A stretch of DNA of 64,000 nucleotides from Acanthornis magna. Lineage: Eukaryota; Chordata; Aves; Passeriformes; Acanthizidae. Where the stretch lies: NCBI GenBank assembly GCA_036785705.1, contig JAWUZG010000029.1:17774501-17838500 (forward strand), given 5' to 3'. The position numbers and the translations under genes were made by a program. Below, one piece after another: positions 44,506 to 56,700 of the stretch (within the stretch, counting starts at the first letter, position 1; the number at the start of each line of letters is the position of its first letter). Below the pieces are notes generated by a model that saw nothing but the letters and a program-made list of their open reading frames with translations, was not told the DNA's origin and did no database searches.

Positions 44506-46656
44506 TGTCTTTTTCATTGTTAGCTATTGTACAAAACCCTTATCTTCACCCCCATTGAAGTCTGAGATACCTTATGTTCTTCCCTAGCTCCTGAAAACAA
44601 ATATTTCCTTCTTCTGTTGTCTTGCTTTGAAATGTGTTTGGGACCTGGTATTGCCACTCAATTTACTGGGGAAGCCACAAGGACATGCAAAAGTTTTGTT
44701 CGGGAAAGGTAATGCAAAGTGTTATTAAGGAAGAAAAACACAAAGACAGAAAGAGGGGGAAGCAGGGAGGGATGATCTCCTGTGTGTTTGGAGATGTGAG
44801 ATTAGGCTCAGACAAAGAATTGCTCCAAGACTCACTCTCCCAGATGTTGTGTGTGCACAGCCACAGCTGCATTCCTAGAGTGCTCCACCTCACATGCTCA
44901 CTTGTCGGGTTTTCCACTCTGCTAATTAATCATTTAACTGGGAAGATTGAGCAGCTGCTGACCGAATTATTGAAGATGTAATTTAACTGGCAAGAGTTGA
45001 GGGGAGCATGAGTGCATTTTCTTAGCAAAAATAAAGGGTTTCCAATAAAACAAAATGTCATAGGTAAATTCAGTTACTACCCTGAACCTTCTCCCCCTCC
45101 TTCTGTTAAACAGCTGAGGCAGTAGATTTTAATATTGGCAGTGAGTTGTCAGGAAAGCCACCCAGCTGTTTGGAAGGTGGCCAAATTCTGACACTACAGG
45201 GAAAAATGAGCTCTCATCTTCCGCTTCTTTATCTTCCGTAGTAGCGATAGTGAGCTCCTGTTTAAAGGCAAGGTCACGCCCCTACATTACAAGTCTGGGT
45301 AAATATCAAACTATTGCTTGCAAATATTGAGCACCCTCTGCACTGCAAAGATTAATACAAGCTGTGAAACTGCTTCCTGGTTGCCTTCAATTCCTCTGAG
45401 GTAGAGATAAGGAGCTCACAATTTTGTCCTATGCATAGCAGAGTTCTTAAAGGCTGTGACAAAGATATAACTGAGTAAAATTAGACCTGATAATGAAGCA
45501 AAGGTTATTTTAGGTGGGCTTCTTTTTTAAAAGACTTTGGCTAATCTTGACTGTCCTGCTGTAACCTAAGAAGGTATAATCCAGCTGTGGAAATCAGGTT
45601 TGACAGGGTTTTAATTAGTCTAGGAAATGCTTGCATTAATTCTGGGATTTAATCATTCCACAGCTGAGGGCTGCGGTTGTGACAAAGTTGTGATGGGTGT
45701 CTCTATCAAGTTATTGCAGCTCCTATGGGATAAAAGTAGAAAATGCATCTTTTCCTGCTTTGCCTACTTTCATTTGAGTTTATGACTATAGTTAATAGGA
45801 GATGGCATTTCCCAGGGAATAGTTTTCTCCCCCTATATAAAATCTTGCTGTTTAGCTGGTTTTAGTTGTATATTTTTGAGTTTGCTATCCTTTTTCCTCT
45901 GGAGAAGGAGAAAGATTGTATTAATAATGTAGAGTTGGTATAACCTTTCCTTCAAAAACATTGAGTTGGAGCAGGAGAACATGGACCATCCATTTTGCCT
46001 CTCCCCGCTCCAGTACAGAAGAAGCATGTGCGATTGAAGCAGCATCCAAGCAGCATTGGATACAGTGCCAGAGTAAGGCCGCTCCAAGTCACAGTCTAGC
46101 TCGTAGATTTATTTAATAGCCAGAGAAACTGCTATGTTTGGCAGAATTCTAGGGGAAACTTGTAGCCATGGGAGGAAGACAGAAGTGAAAAGGCATGGAG
46201 GAGTTGAGAGAATTTAATGAAACAAAATACTTCAGACTTTAAAAAAAAACAACACAGTGTAAGCACTTTAGAAAGGAATTTATCTCCATAGGCATAGGCT
46301 GCTTTGGAAACTTCACTTATATTCTCCAGTTGCATTTTTCATTTTTTATTTGTTCTGACTTAGCTTTTTTGAACAGTTTATGACAACTGAGCACCCAGCA
46401 GATTGTCTGTGTAGTACAGATCCTCTTGGGAAAATGGTGAAGTTAATTTATTGGGCAATTATCCTATGACCTGAGATATGCCAGTAATACAGTTTGATGA
46501 TGAATAAAGAAGTGTTGCCAGAGATAGTTAAAAGGCAGGTGAAATATGGTTTATTTTGATTGTGTGAGTTGGTAAGGAACAGGACAGGTGGCCTAAAGAG
46601 AAGCTAAGCTCCACCATCCATGCCCCTGCCCTGGGTATATAAAGGCAAACATCATA
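44506..46656. other. No gene seen
   Basis: AT-rich DNA without assignable genes or repeats. Confidence 0.4.
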
Positions 46657-46660
46657 TTGT

Positions 46661-47143
46661 TGTGATAAATACATAATATAGTGTTGGCTTTTCGCAGATA
46701 TTCATTGTGTGTATGGTTTTATTATGTTTATAGGAGTAGTCTTGTCCTAAAGATAGAGGTATATAACCAATGTTTTAATTTCTGTTATGAACTAGATTTC
46801 GATATAGTAGTAAAATAACTAATAGAGGTAGTTTAAAAGGCTTTCTTTTACTAACCACACTGCCTGCTTGACTGGATAACACCCAAAGAACAGCACAGAG
46901 AAGACCTGCCACTGATACCTGACTATCAGCCATATCCAGATGCAAGGACCATGGAGAAAAGCCTATGCATGATGACTAGGCATGAGGCTGAAGAGTATTT
47001 AAGACAACTCTCTCAATGGCAGGTGTGCTTCTTGGCTTAGGGCCAAGCACCCAGCGCTGTTTCTTTGCTTTATTGTTTTTGTCCCCTATTGTCCTTTATT
47101 AAACTTCTAAATTTCAACAGGAGAGTGAACCTCGTTTTTCACA
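46661..47143 (+). mobile_element. Solo LTR, class I-like
   Basis: Begins TGTGATAAATAC and ends TTTTTCACA, flanked by TTGT on both sides (46657-46660 and 47144-47147), a 4-bp duplication as in gammaretrovirus-like elements. A TATTTAAG motif lies at 46996-47003 and ATTAAA at 47098-47103. It is the same family as 1234-1877 but lacks about 160 bp of U3 between roughly 46960 and 46980. Confidence 0.9.
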
Positions 47144-47147
47144 TTGT

Positions 47148-50100
47148 CTATGTTAGCAAGGGTTCTGAGAACTTCTTTAAACAGAGAATGAAGTGGAAAA
47201 GTGAGACTTGTATGAGATTCCTTAGGAAATTTCTCAACAATTGACAGAGATAAAATTGACTTTGCAGCAGAAATCTGACTCCCAAAAGTCTTGAAAGCAA
47301 ATATTCTCAGTGCTTCAGGCAATCATACAGGTTTCCCAAATAAACTGTAGTATTTCTTCAATTCACTGTCTTTCAGATGTCTCCTTCCCTGCTTCTTTTG
47401 TGTTGAGCTTATGGTCTTTACCTTTCCAGCTTGAGATAAACCAGAGGCAAGATGCATTTACACAGGGCAGTGTACTTTGTTACATTTCAGCTATTTACTG
47501 TGCCACTGACCCTCCCCTCAAAACTAGACTAGACTAAACTTCTTCAGTAAAATCACGTATGAGTGCGTACTGAGCCAGCTGCCAGATATATTGGAGGTCA
47601 CAAAGGCTGCCAGACTTGTGGGGAAAGCAGACACCAGGAATAAGAAAACTTGCATTGAATCATGAGGACTGGGTAAGCCAAAAAAAAAAGTGATGCTGAA
47701 TGAAGTAGGGAGGATGAACAGAGAGGAGCTGTGGCTGATACTGGTAGACCCAAGTCACTTCCCACTTCCCATGTGAGCCGAACTCACATCCCACAGCCTT
47801 ACTGGTGTGTGACAGTGGAGACTGGGAAGGTTCCCTTCTGCTGTCATCAAGGCTGGGATGCAGGCACCTCAATCACAGCTGCCAAACTGTGCTCTGGCAA
47901 GTTTTGCAGGAGACGAAGCATTTTGAGAGAGACATTTAGAAGAAGCAGCAGCTCACACTGGAAGAAAAACTTGTCAGAAGGGAGAGGTGCTGTTGTCCGC
48001 AGAGGCACATCACACCAGCAGCACATCTCCCACTGAGTTTTTTCAGCATGCTGATTTGGGAAATAAATACATGGTCTGATGCACCAAACTTGCAAGTTGG
48101 TGAACCCTTGATGAAATTGTTGCCAGCTGTAATAAGAAAATGCAACAATTGTGCAGTCACAGCTCCAGATCACACTGCATGTCTTCTGATCTCTGGTGCT
48201 GTGCCTCCAAGATGGAGAGCTGTCTAGCACAAAGTCTGCCAGCAAGCTTCCGACTGCTTTCTCTTCTTTCAGACACCTAGGCAGACACTTACACAGACAC
48301 CTGCAAGGCTTTCAGCTTTACTTGTCCTTAGTTCCTCAGCCCACTTCTCCTTTGGGCGGAAAAAGCTAATTGTATGGAATTTTGTAGGTTATACTGCTTG
48401 ATGCCAGCTGTTGTCTCCATCTCTCCCAATGTCTTCTGAGTGCTAGATTTGCATTCTGGAGACCATGGAATTAGTAAGATGTGGTGGGGATGACCACCTC
48501 AAATGAGAAAGAAGTCCCTTGACTGCTCCCACAGGCATGAGAGAGGCTTGAGAGATGTCCATTCCGGTGACCTCTTTGAAAACAAACAAGAGAACATGTT
48601 TGGATGAGTGGGTGCTTTTAACCTGAAGCTACAAACTTGTGTCTGAGAGTTTGAGGGTACTCTCTGTGTCCCACAGTGGTAAATGAAAGAAAGAAACACA
48701 GAAAGAAAGATTCCCACAGCCAAGGTGAATTTCACATCTACCAGAAACCAGTTGCTCAGGACAAAGATAGTAACATTCACTTTACACCATTCTTACCTTG
48801 AATGAGAAAGGAAAACAGACTGTTGTCATTTTATTTCATATATCCAGGGTGGTCTTTCTGCTGTGTCTGTGTTGTGGCTGTTTCCAAACATATTCATTTA
48901 AACTAAACTTTTATTTTCCTAGAGGAAATAATCCAAAAGAAATATTTTGACTCTTCTTCTTCTCCCCCTTATCCGGCTCATTGAAGATACATGATGCATG
49001 AGAATACAGAACATCCATCTCTGCTCCCCACAATATTTCAATAATATTTTCGAGTCTTAGGTCTCTACTGAGGTTTCATTCTATTTTTTAAAAAGTGGAA
49101 AAAAGGAAAAACAAAATGCAGCTTCCAGCTAGCCCTTTTTCAACATGACAAGATAGATCTCTTATCCCTTATCCAGAGTCGGTGAACTTTTCCCACAGGT
49201 ACTAGCATCATGACAACACAGAAATGTAAAATAAAAATAACTGAGTGAATTAGCTGTACAGTTTGCATGAAAAATTGATCTTCTTTGGAACATAGACGAA
49301 GATGTTGGGGAGAAGAAGCTCAGGGACAAAAAAGAAAAAGACATTTTCCTCTTGGAACATTTGTTGTCAGAATTTCAGATTTTCAAAGACATGGGGAAAA
49401 ATGCGGTCATCTGAATCTCTAATGTTTTATTGTGCTGTGTTTTATGAAGGGAAAGCAAAAATTTTTCTGGAAGAAAAACCATAGTAATGTGTGCATGTCT
49501 GCTAATTGCAGGTAATTTGAGGTCTTCTATATTGCTGTTTCACGTTTATCCCAGGAAAGTACAAAGTACCGGTGCAGACTTTGTTGTGGTCTTGGTAACA
49601 TCCTCAAATTGGGTTTGAGGCAGAGACTGGAGGGGTGAGAAGCAAGTTCATCTTCAAGGCAGTCACGCAGGCAGCTGCCTGTGCACTGAGGCAGCCAGCA
49701 GAAGCAATGGTTAGTGTTCATTTGGGTTATAGCAGCAGATCGGGATGGAAATAAATGGAGACCGCTTCTTCCTTGCAGCTTCATCCCCTGCAAGCTTGCT
49801 GCTGAAGCAGCTGGATGCATTTGTGATAGCTTCCAAGGGACATGAGCGGATTGATGGCAGTTTGTGTGCCACCACAATGGAAGGAAATCCCATTCTGGGC
49901 TCAGGAAACTGTGGGTGCCCATCAAGAGGACTGTCTTTTGTTTGTGTATAGAACTGCCAAGCATTAGGATTTATCATAGAGGTGAGCTGCTTATCACAAA
50001 TGCTCCAGGGAGGACAGGAGGGAGGCCAGGTTAAGTCAAAATGGTGAAATTCCAGATTTCAATCCCTGCAGAGTTTCTACAGCTGCTCGAAAATTTGGTG

Positions 50101-50595
50101 TGGCAGTCTACAAGGGAAATCCACAAGGCTTAGGGTTTTTCCAAAGGGGTTTTGATAGTGAGACTTCAAACTCAGAACACCCCAAATTAATTAACTATAT
50201 GTGTAGATATTAAATTTTTAAGAATTATCTGTTTACTTGTGTGGAGGCTAAACAGACTGGGTTCCCAGGGGAGCTATAATTTCCTATAATAGCATTATTT
50301 CCCACAGAAGTGCAGATACTTCCTGAGACAATTAAGCATTTGCTGCTGCCTGAAAAGAGTGTTGTTAAAGGGCATAGATATCAGAGCATTATTAATTGTG
50401 GCTCCCCTAAAAAGGTCTGCATTGACATATTATCTGCTTCTGGATATGCAAATTTTTCAGGGTGTTCCTGATTTTTGTCTTGGTCTTGCATTTTTTTAAA
50501 GACTTGGCCTAGAATGGCAGAGAAGTCAACCCAAACCTGTTTTCTTCTGGGGAAGAAAAGGATCTGGGGAGACTGTATTGGGTCTATATATTTCC
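47148..50595. other. No gene seen
   Basis: Mixed-composition DNA with only short frames. No element termini or exon-like segments were identified. Confidence 0.4.
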
Positions 50596-50599
50596 ATAT

Positions 50600-50820
50600 A
50601 TAAAGGATGTTCATAAGAAAGATGGCAAGAGACTTTTTACCTTTAGGGCCTGTAGGGATAGGACAAGAGGCAATGGTTTTAACCTGAATGAGGGTAGATT
50701 TAGATTGGGCATAAGGAAGAAATATTTCACAGTGAGGGTAAAAGAGAGGATAATGAGGCACTGGAACAGGTTGCTCAGAAACACTGTGAATGCCCCATTC
50801 CTGGAAGTGTTCAAGGACAG
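50600..50820 (+). mobile_element. CR1 LINE fragment, upstream part
   Basis: CR1 3' region, including CACTGGAACAGGTTGCTCAGA and CTGGAAGTGTTCAAGGACAG, cut by the ERVL-like element at 50821. It resumes at 53594. Confidence 0.92.
50816..50820. repeat. Left target duplication (GACAG)
   Basis: GACAG here pairs with AACAG at 53594-53598, one mismatch. Together they bracket the inserted element within CR1. Confidence 0.8.
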
Positions 50821-51721
50821 TGTCTTGGTATGAAAGACAGGTGTCTGCTAAGGAAGGTGGGAACCTTCCTTAGAATAGAGAATGTGAACCCCCTTCCCTC
50901 TGAATTATTATAACTTTAGAATCAAGGGCTTTCAGGTGAAAGTATGGGAAAAGGAATAACAGTTCTTTACTAGTATCTATAACGAGGCAAACAATCAATA
51001 ACAACAATAGTAACAACAAACAAAACCAGAAAAACACGGTGGCAGATGTCCCTGGGCTGCCAGGCACTTTCCCGTTTTGTGCAGTTACGGTCACAGCCAG
51101 CAGGGGCGCTGTTGGGCTCCCAGCTGGGCAGGGCAGGTGGGATGACTCCCGCGCAGCTGCAGATGGCGCTGTGGCGCGAGGTCAGGTCTGTGTCACGTTG
51201 GTAATGGCGGATGGGCTGGATAGAGATGGCGTGCAAATGGACGGGTTGGGCAGGGAGCTCAGAGCAGGGAACTGGAGCAGCAGGATGGGCTCACCCAGGA
51301 TAGCCAGCAAAAAGATGGCAGGAACTCCGCAGCTGTGACAGGCAGGGCGCAGGGTGGTGGCAGCTGGGTCCCCTTTTGCAGCTGCAGTGCAGCTGGGAAA
51401 TGTGCCCTCCAGGAGGGGGAAAAGGGGGTTGGAATCCTGTGCCCCTTTCCCAAAATGAAAGCTCACCCACCAGGTAGAGAAAGCAGGGCAGAGCTGGGCT
51501 TTTTCCACAGTCGCAGCCAAAAAGAGGCAGCAGTTTTTTCACTGCTCTCTTTCAAATCTGGCCAGCGAGTGAGTCTTACCGATGACCAGATCTCTCCTCC
51601 CCTTGACACGCCCTGGCCAAAATCTTTTGTCTCTTCTGTAAGAGTAAATGGTCCTTAAATACCTGGTCATTGGTTACCGAGCAACAGAATGGGGAAAAAT
51701 GCCACCCCCCCACTTTCTACA
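50821..51721 (-). mobile_element. 3' LTR of the ERVL-like element
   Basis: 901 bp, plus-strand TGTCTTGGTATG to ACTTTCTACA. It is homologous along its length to the solo LTR at 40578-41456. A TATTTAAGG promoter-like motif lies near 51652-51660 (complement). A purine-rich stretch directly precedes it on the minus strand (GGGGTGGATGA, complement of 51722-51732), a plausible polypurine tract. Confidence 0.88.
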
Positions 51722-51732
51722 TCATCCACCCC

Positions 51733-52146
51733 AAATTTTTTCCATTCCAATATGTTACATCGAACTTAAACTTTTAAACTATATACATTAGTTAATGCAT
51801 TGCCCTAATTATATACAAATATGCATGCAGATATGGATACAGGCACAGTCTTGTGGGCAGTTCAACCCCAACTGAGGTCCTCCTGAGGTATGCATCATGT
51901 CTCTCGATCCTCTTGCATCACCCACCAGGTGCACCCTGGTCCCTCAGCGAACACAACCCCATGGATGGGTTTGTCTTTACTCAAGGCAGAATTAATCCAA
52001 ACAGTTTTTCCCAGCATGCCTCTCATTTGCACCACTGGAACCTTATCCCCGTCTGCTGTTTGCAAGGGTTCAGATTGGGCAGGGCCAGCCCTGTTGCTGG
52101 AGCCTTAGGTGTTAAGTAGCCAGGTGGCCTTGGCTAAATGCTGTTC
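51733..52146 (-). other. ERVL-like internal 3' region, decayed
   Basis: Between integrase and the 3' LTR. It continues past the integrase frame with several stops on the minus strand. No env-like motif (CWxC, CX6-7CC or long hydrophobic span) is visible, consistent with ERVL elements, which lack env. Confidence 0.55.
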
Positions 52147-52850
52147 TCAATTTTTGAAAGTCCCCTCGCCTAGAGCATTCAAGGTGGTTTTTAGCAGGCT
52201 GTTGCATTGCTCCACTTTGCCAGCAGCAGGGGCATGATAAGGTATGTGGTACACCCACTCGATGCCATGTTCCCTAGCCCAGGTGTTTATGAGGCTATTT
52301 TTTAAATGACTCCTGTTGTCCATCTCAATTCTCTCAGGGGTACCATGCCTCCAAAGGACTTGCCTTTCAAGGTCCAGGATGGTGTTACGGGCAGAGGTGC
52401 CGTGGTGGGTTTGAGGCAGTGTGATGTAATCGATCTGCCAGGCCTCCCCATACTTATATTTGGACCACCTTCCCCCATACCACAGGGGTTTCACCCGCTT
52501 GGCTTGCTTGATGGCAGTGCATATCTCACAGTTATGGATCACCTGGGAGATACAGTCCATGGTTAGCTCCACCCCTCGGTCTCATGGCCACTTATAGGTG
52601 GCATCTCTGCCCTGATGGCCTGAGGCATCATGGGCCCATCGAGCAAGGAACAACTCTCCCTTGTGCTGCCAATCTAAATCTACCTGTGACACCTTTATCT
52701 TTGCAGCCTGATCCACCTGTTTGTTGTTTCGGTGTTCTTCATTACCTCAGCTGTTGGGGACATGGACATCCACATGGCGGACTTTCACAGGCAGCTTCTC
52801 TACCCGCGTGGCAATGTCTCGCCATTCATCAGCAGCCCAGATTGGTCTTC
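52147..52850 (-). pseudogene. pol: RNase H end and integrase of ERVL-like pol
   Basis: On the minus strand the RNase H C-terminus (AADEWRDIATRVEK, near 52840) is followed by the integrase zinc-binding His-His-Cys-Cys region (HDASGH and CEIC). The core follows with QIDYITLPQT (first Asp), IEMDNRSH (second Asp) and AAGKVE (Glu). Exactly 35 residues separate the second Asp and Glu. The expected segment between QIDYITLPQT and the second Asp is about 27 residues shorter than typical, so an in-frame deletion is likely. Stops occur in the RNase H part and near 52580. Confidence 0.87.
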
Positions 52851-53390
52851 CTCTATGCTGCACAGGGGTGACTGCTGCTGGTTATGACGGCTCTTGTGGT
52901 TCAGTTGGAACCTGGATGGTTGTAATGTTTGTGGGTTCTGCTGATGCACCATCAGACTCTTCCCCTTTGGGGCAAGGAGAGGTTTCACACCATATGCAGA
53001 AGTGTATTCCCTCAGCACTTGGTGTATCTTGTGCATCTCCTCCACCAGTACACCCACCCAATCAAGGCGGTTTGTTTCTGGGGCAGGCCGTGGGGCAGGG
53101 TCAGGCTGTGAGGTACCCTCAGGCTCTGGGACAACAGCCCTAGTCTCTAGGGCAGCATCCCTAGTCTCTGTGGCAATATGCCTAGTCCCTGTGGCAACAT
53201 CCCTAGTCTCTGTGGCAGCATCCCTAGACTCCAGGGCAGCATCTCTAGTCTCTGGGGTGGCATTCCTATTCCCTGGGAATAGGGGATTGGAAAGGGGGTT
53301 GGAATCCCATGCCCCTTTCCCAAAACGAAAGCTCACCCACCAGGTAGAGAAAGCAGAGCAGAGCTGGGCTTTTTCCGCAGTCACAGCCAA
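52800..53390 (-). pseudogene. Gag-like fragment fused to LTR, with heptad repeats
   Basis: A 196-codon open frame starts inside the truncated LTR, crosses six heptads (ETRDAAT-like), and continues through a Pro-rich and Gln/Asn-rich segment to a stop. The gag assignment is by position only; no zinc knuckle or major homology region is seen. Its last 15-20 codons overlap the RNase H end in another frame, so they are not gag. Confidence 0.5.
53140..53265. repeat. 21-bp tandem repeat, six units
   Basis: Six exact-length units of the form CTAGTCTCTGTGGCAGCATCC with point differences. The unit is 21 bp, so it keeps frame and encodes heptads on the minus strand. Confidence 0.93.
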
Positions 53391-53593
53391 AAATAGGCAG
53401 CAATTTTTTAACTGCTCTCTCTTCCAAATCTGGCCAGTGAGTGAGTCTTACCAATGACCAGATCTCTCCTCCCCTTGCCGCACCCCAGCCAAAATCTTTT
53501 GCTTCTTCTGTAAATGGTCCTTAAATACCTGGTTGTTGGTTATCTAGCAACAGAATGGGGAAAAATTCCACCCCCACCCCCCAACCTTCAACA
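53276..53593 (-). mobile_element. Truncated 5' LTR of the ERVL-like element
   Basis: Homologous to the outer 310 bp or so of the 3' LTR (51410-51721), ending plus-strand CCTTCAACA at 53593. Only U3 is kept. The break coincides with a perfect 9-bp inverted repeat at 53265-53283. Confidence 0.88.
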
Positions 53594-53705
53594 AACAGGC
53601 TGGATGGGAATTTGGGCAATCTGATCTAGTGAGTGGAATCCCTGGCCATGGCAGGAGGGTTGGACTAGGTGATCTTTAAAGGTCCCTTCCAAACAAAATC
53701 ATTCT
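53594..53705 (+). mobile_element. CR1 LINE fragment, downstream part
   Basis: Continues the CR1 interrupted at 50820: GGCTGGATGGGAATTTGGGC, then TTGGACTAGGTGATCTTTAA, then TTCCAAACAAAATCATTCTG. It begins with the second copy of the target duplication (AACAG). Confidence 0.92.
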
Positions 53706-56700
53706 GTGGTTTTGAGATTTGGCTCCCACTCCTGTGGGACATTCTTTTTCTCTCACCAGGGGCATTCTCCTGTACAGCTGAATAACAGAACTTGTGAAAA
53801 CATATGTGCTTACTGGAAATAATACAAAGTCATCTTTGGACAGCCCTGTTATCCGATCCTCAGGTGCCTTTTTGCACTTGCTCCCCGATGTTAAAGGCAA
53901 TGTAAATTTGGTGGGTTGCAGCTGCCTAAGGATGACTACAGCTGAGGAGAATCCTCGCATAGTACATGTTAGAGCAGTTGTAGTGACTCCTGTGCCAGTG
54001 CTGTGTGGGGTTTCTGGATGGCATGTGCTACAAATAGCCTGAAAAAATCAGAAAAAAATGAGTAGTGGCATTAGGAGAGACACTGTTATATTCTCTAGAC
54101 CTGATGTAGGGATCTAGGGCTGTGCCATGCTCCTGAGCAATCCAGGCTTTCTTGTGTTTCTCCCTGGGATTATCCAACCTTCAGCTCTCTAGCAGAGCAG
54201 GTGAGGGGACCACCAGCTGGCTTTTCCTGCAGCACTCTATAGAGGACAAATGTTCCCAGCTCCTCTTTGGAGCTTGGGGCCACTCTGCTGAGTGGCTGCC
54301 AGGCCCACAGGGACTCCCATCAACATTAGACACTGTTTTCCATGAGTGCATGAAGCAAATAGAAAGCATCACTCTTTGGAAAAATGTCCTGAAGAAAACA
54401 ATTTATCCAATCATTCTTAGCACCACAATCTCGGAAGCCAGCCTTTGCTGGAATGAAGAAAGAGGCATTCATTTAATAAATTATGAGGAGCAGCCTGACT
54501 CAATGCACAGCTTCTTAATAGTACTTGGCAGTGCTACTGCTTGTGATGATATCCTTAATGCATTTGCTACTGAATAAGTAATAGATTTTCCCAATGTGAT
54601 TGCACATTTTGCTCAACTCATTTTTCTTGAATACTCAGGCATTCTGTTTCAGAGACTAGGATTATTTCATTGAAACGACCAGTCTTGTAGCCTGTTTTTG
54701 GTTTCTATTGATTGCCATGGTATTATTTTTTTGCTAGAGGAAAAATTAATCCCTGAACCCAAGAAACATTTGCCTAATGTTAAGCCCAGGCAAAGTCACA
54801 TTTCACAAGATCCCTACATGATACATTGATATTTGTATATATTCAATGGTCATGTTGGATTCTTGCACATTAGGCTCACTTATTTATAAGGGACTATTTT
54901 TATTCTCTGTTCTGTTTTTTTTATGTGGAGGCAGTTCTGCTTCACTGTATACTACAGAGGAAATTTTGGTCCTTGTACAAATTAGGATTGTAGCACCTGT
55001 TTTCTCTTCTTTGCTGTAAACAACCAGTTTTGCTTGAGCATAAGTGAGAAGTCTGCTCTGTGAGTCAGCATCACTCCAGTAGCTGGCCAGAGGAGGAATC
55101 AGCATTGCACCTTCCCTTTGTAGCCAACAGGTTGTTAGCTGCTGCTTCCTCCTACCTAGGAGACCTCAGTTCAAGACTTTCCTCTGTCTAGAATATCTGA
55201 CCTACATCTCCCAAAGCTCAAGACACTGCACTGATTCCTGGAGCCTTCCAGGTGAACATCATAAGCCCCTGAGCAGAAGGAAGTGGTGGTGTCATCTGCA
55301 CACTTCCTTGGCAGTGGAGGGGGATTGGTGCACAGGGAGTGCACCCTCTGGTTTGAGCCTGGCACATGAAATCAGCAGATCGATGGTATTTTGCTGCTCA
55401 TGGCGGGCCCTGGATGTGCACCAGATACCTAGTGACTTGGGGCTGTGGGTCTTTGGGCAGCGATGCAAACACCTGAGTGGTGGGGATATGTGAAGGCATC
55501 TGAGCCACAGCTGAATATACCAGCTTGGTGTGGGAAGTAGTCTAGATGTGTTACTGGGGCATTTTACTCTGCTTCTTTTTGGCCCTCTGCAGAAGCATCA
55601 TGTGTTGGGCCGGAAATCCCCACACTTTGCCGGGCACCTTCTATCTCCAAGCTTCCTTCTTTACAGATAGCCATTATAAATAGCATATGGCATTACTATA
55701 ATGTACAATTACACACCTACAAGATTAGTTGTCACTTGAGGGCTGGCTTTGTGACTGTCAGTAACATCTCAGCAGTGTATCTAAGTACCCAAAGCCCCTT
55801 GGGAAGCCAGGTTTGCTGCTTCTAAACACCTTTCAATGTACAGAGTGCTCTTCAAGTGGGGACTACAGTTATTTGCACTGTATAAGCAAGAAGTTTAGTG
55901 GCTGCCAAAGTCAGCTTTAAGAGTCAGGGAAGTTTTGGTCCCTTGTGTAAAACCACAGACAAAACTACTCCCTTTGATTCTGTGCTCTTGTATTGCTCTT
56001 TTATGTTGGAGCTGACTGATGCCTACAAGGAAATGCTTCAGCTGTCTTGGGCTCTAAGAATTAGCAAGGGAGATGCTCACATTCTGTATAAATGTGCATG
56101 CCGTTTGCCTGCTGTTAAATCATTTAGATATTTGTTATTTATGGATGCTGTCAGCATGCTTTGCTCTGCTGCTTTGACAGGGGAAACAAAGGAATCTGAG
56201 TGAAGTGTCCAACTGAGTTAAAATCTATTATTAATAGTTGCACTTCACTCCGTTGCATTTTGCTGAGTATTTGAGAGTCCTCAGTGATATTACCTGTTAC
56301 TATAAATCAAACACGTGCTGCCAGGGTAACTGTTCTTCATTTCTCTGGTAAATGAGCCATTTCATATTTTACTTTTAAAATCTGTATTGTTAAGACTTGT
56401 GTGTGTGTATTTGGGCTCTCAGCACAGACAGCTTTTACACTAAGCTCATGTTGCTGTTCCTCCATGTGGTATTTGTACTCAGAGATGGATTTCACATGGT
56501 AATGCTGAAAGCTCCCACGCACTACAGAGAAATTTGGACTGGGCTGCTGCTGAGCTGACAGGCAGACCTGGTGCTGGCTCAGAAGGTGGTAAGCAGAGGA
56601 GAGTTGGGAAATGGTTGGTGTGGTATCCTCTGTGCTCTGGTTCACAATCACTCTCCTAGTCCTGAAGCTGTCATCTGAGATGAAGATTGGCTTAGGGCTG

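Larger units (their letters stand above)
50821..53593 (-). mobile_element. Internally deleted ERVL-like element inserted in CR1
   Basis: Minus orientation. It comprises a complete 3' LTR (50821-51721), an internal region with RNase H end and integrase, a gag-like repeat region, and a truncated 5' LTR (about 53276-53593). Protease and most of reverse transcriptase are absent, and gag-like sequence joins the RNase H end. R, U5 and primer site of the 5' LTR are also deleted. ERVL class is inferred from the integrase type and the 5-bp duplication. Confidence 0.9.
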
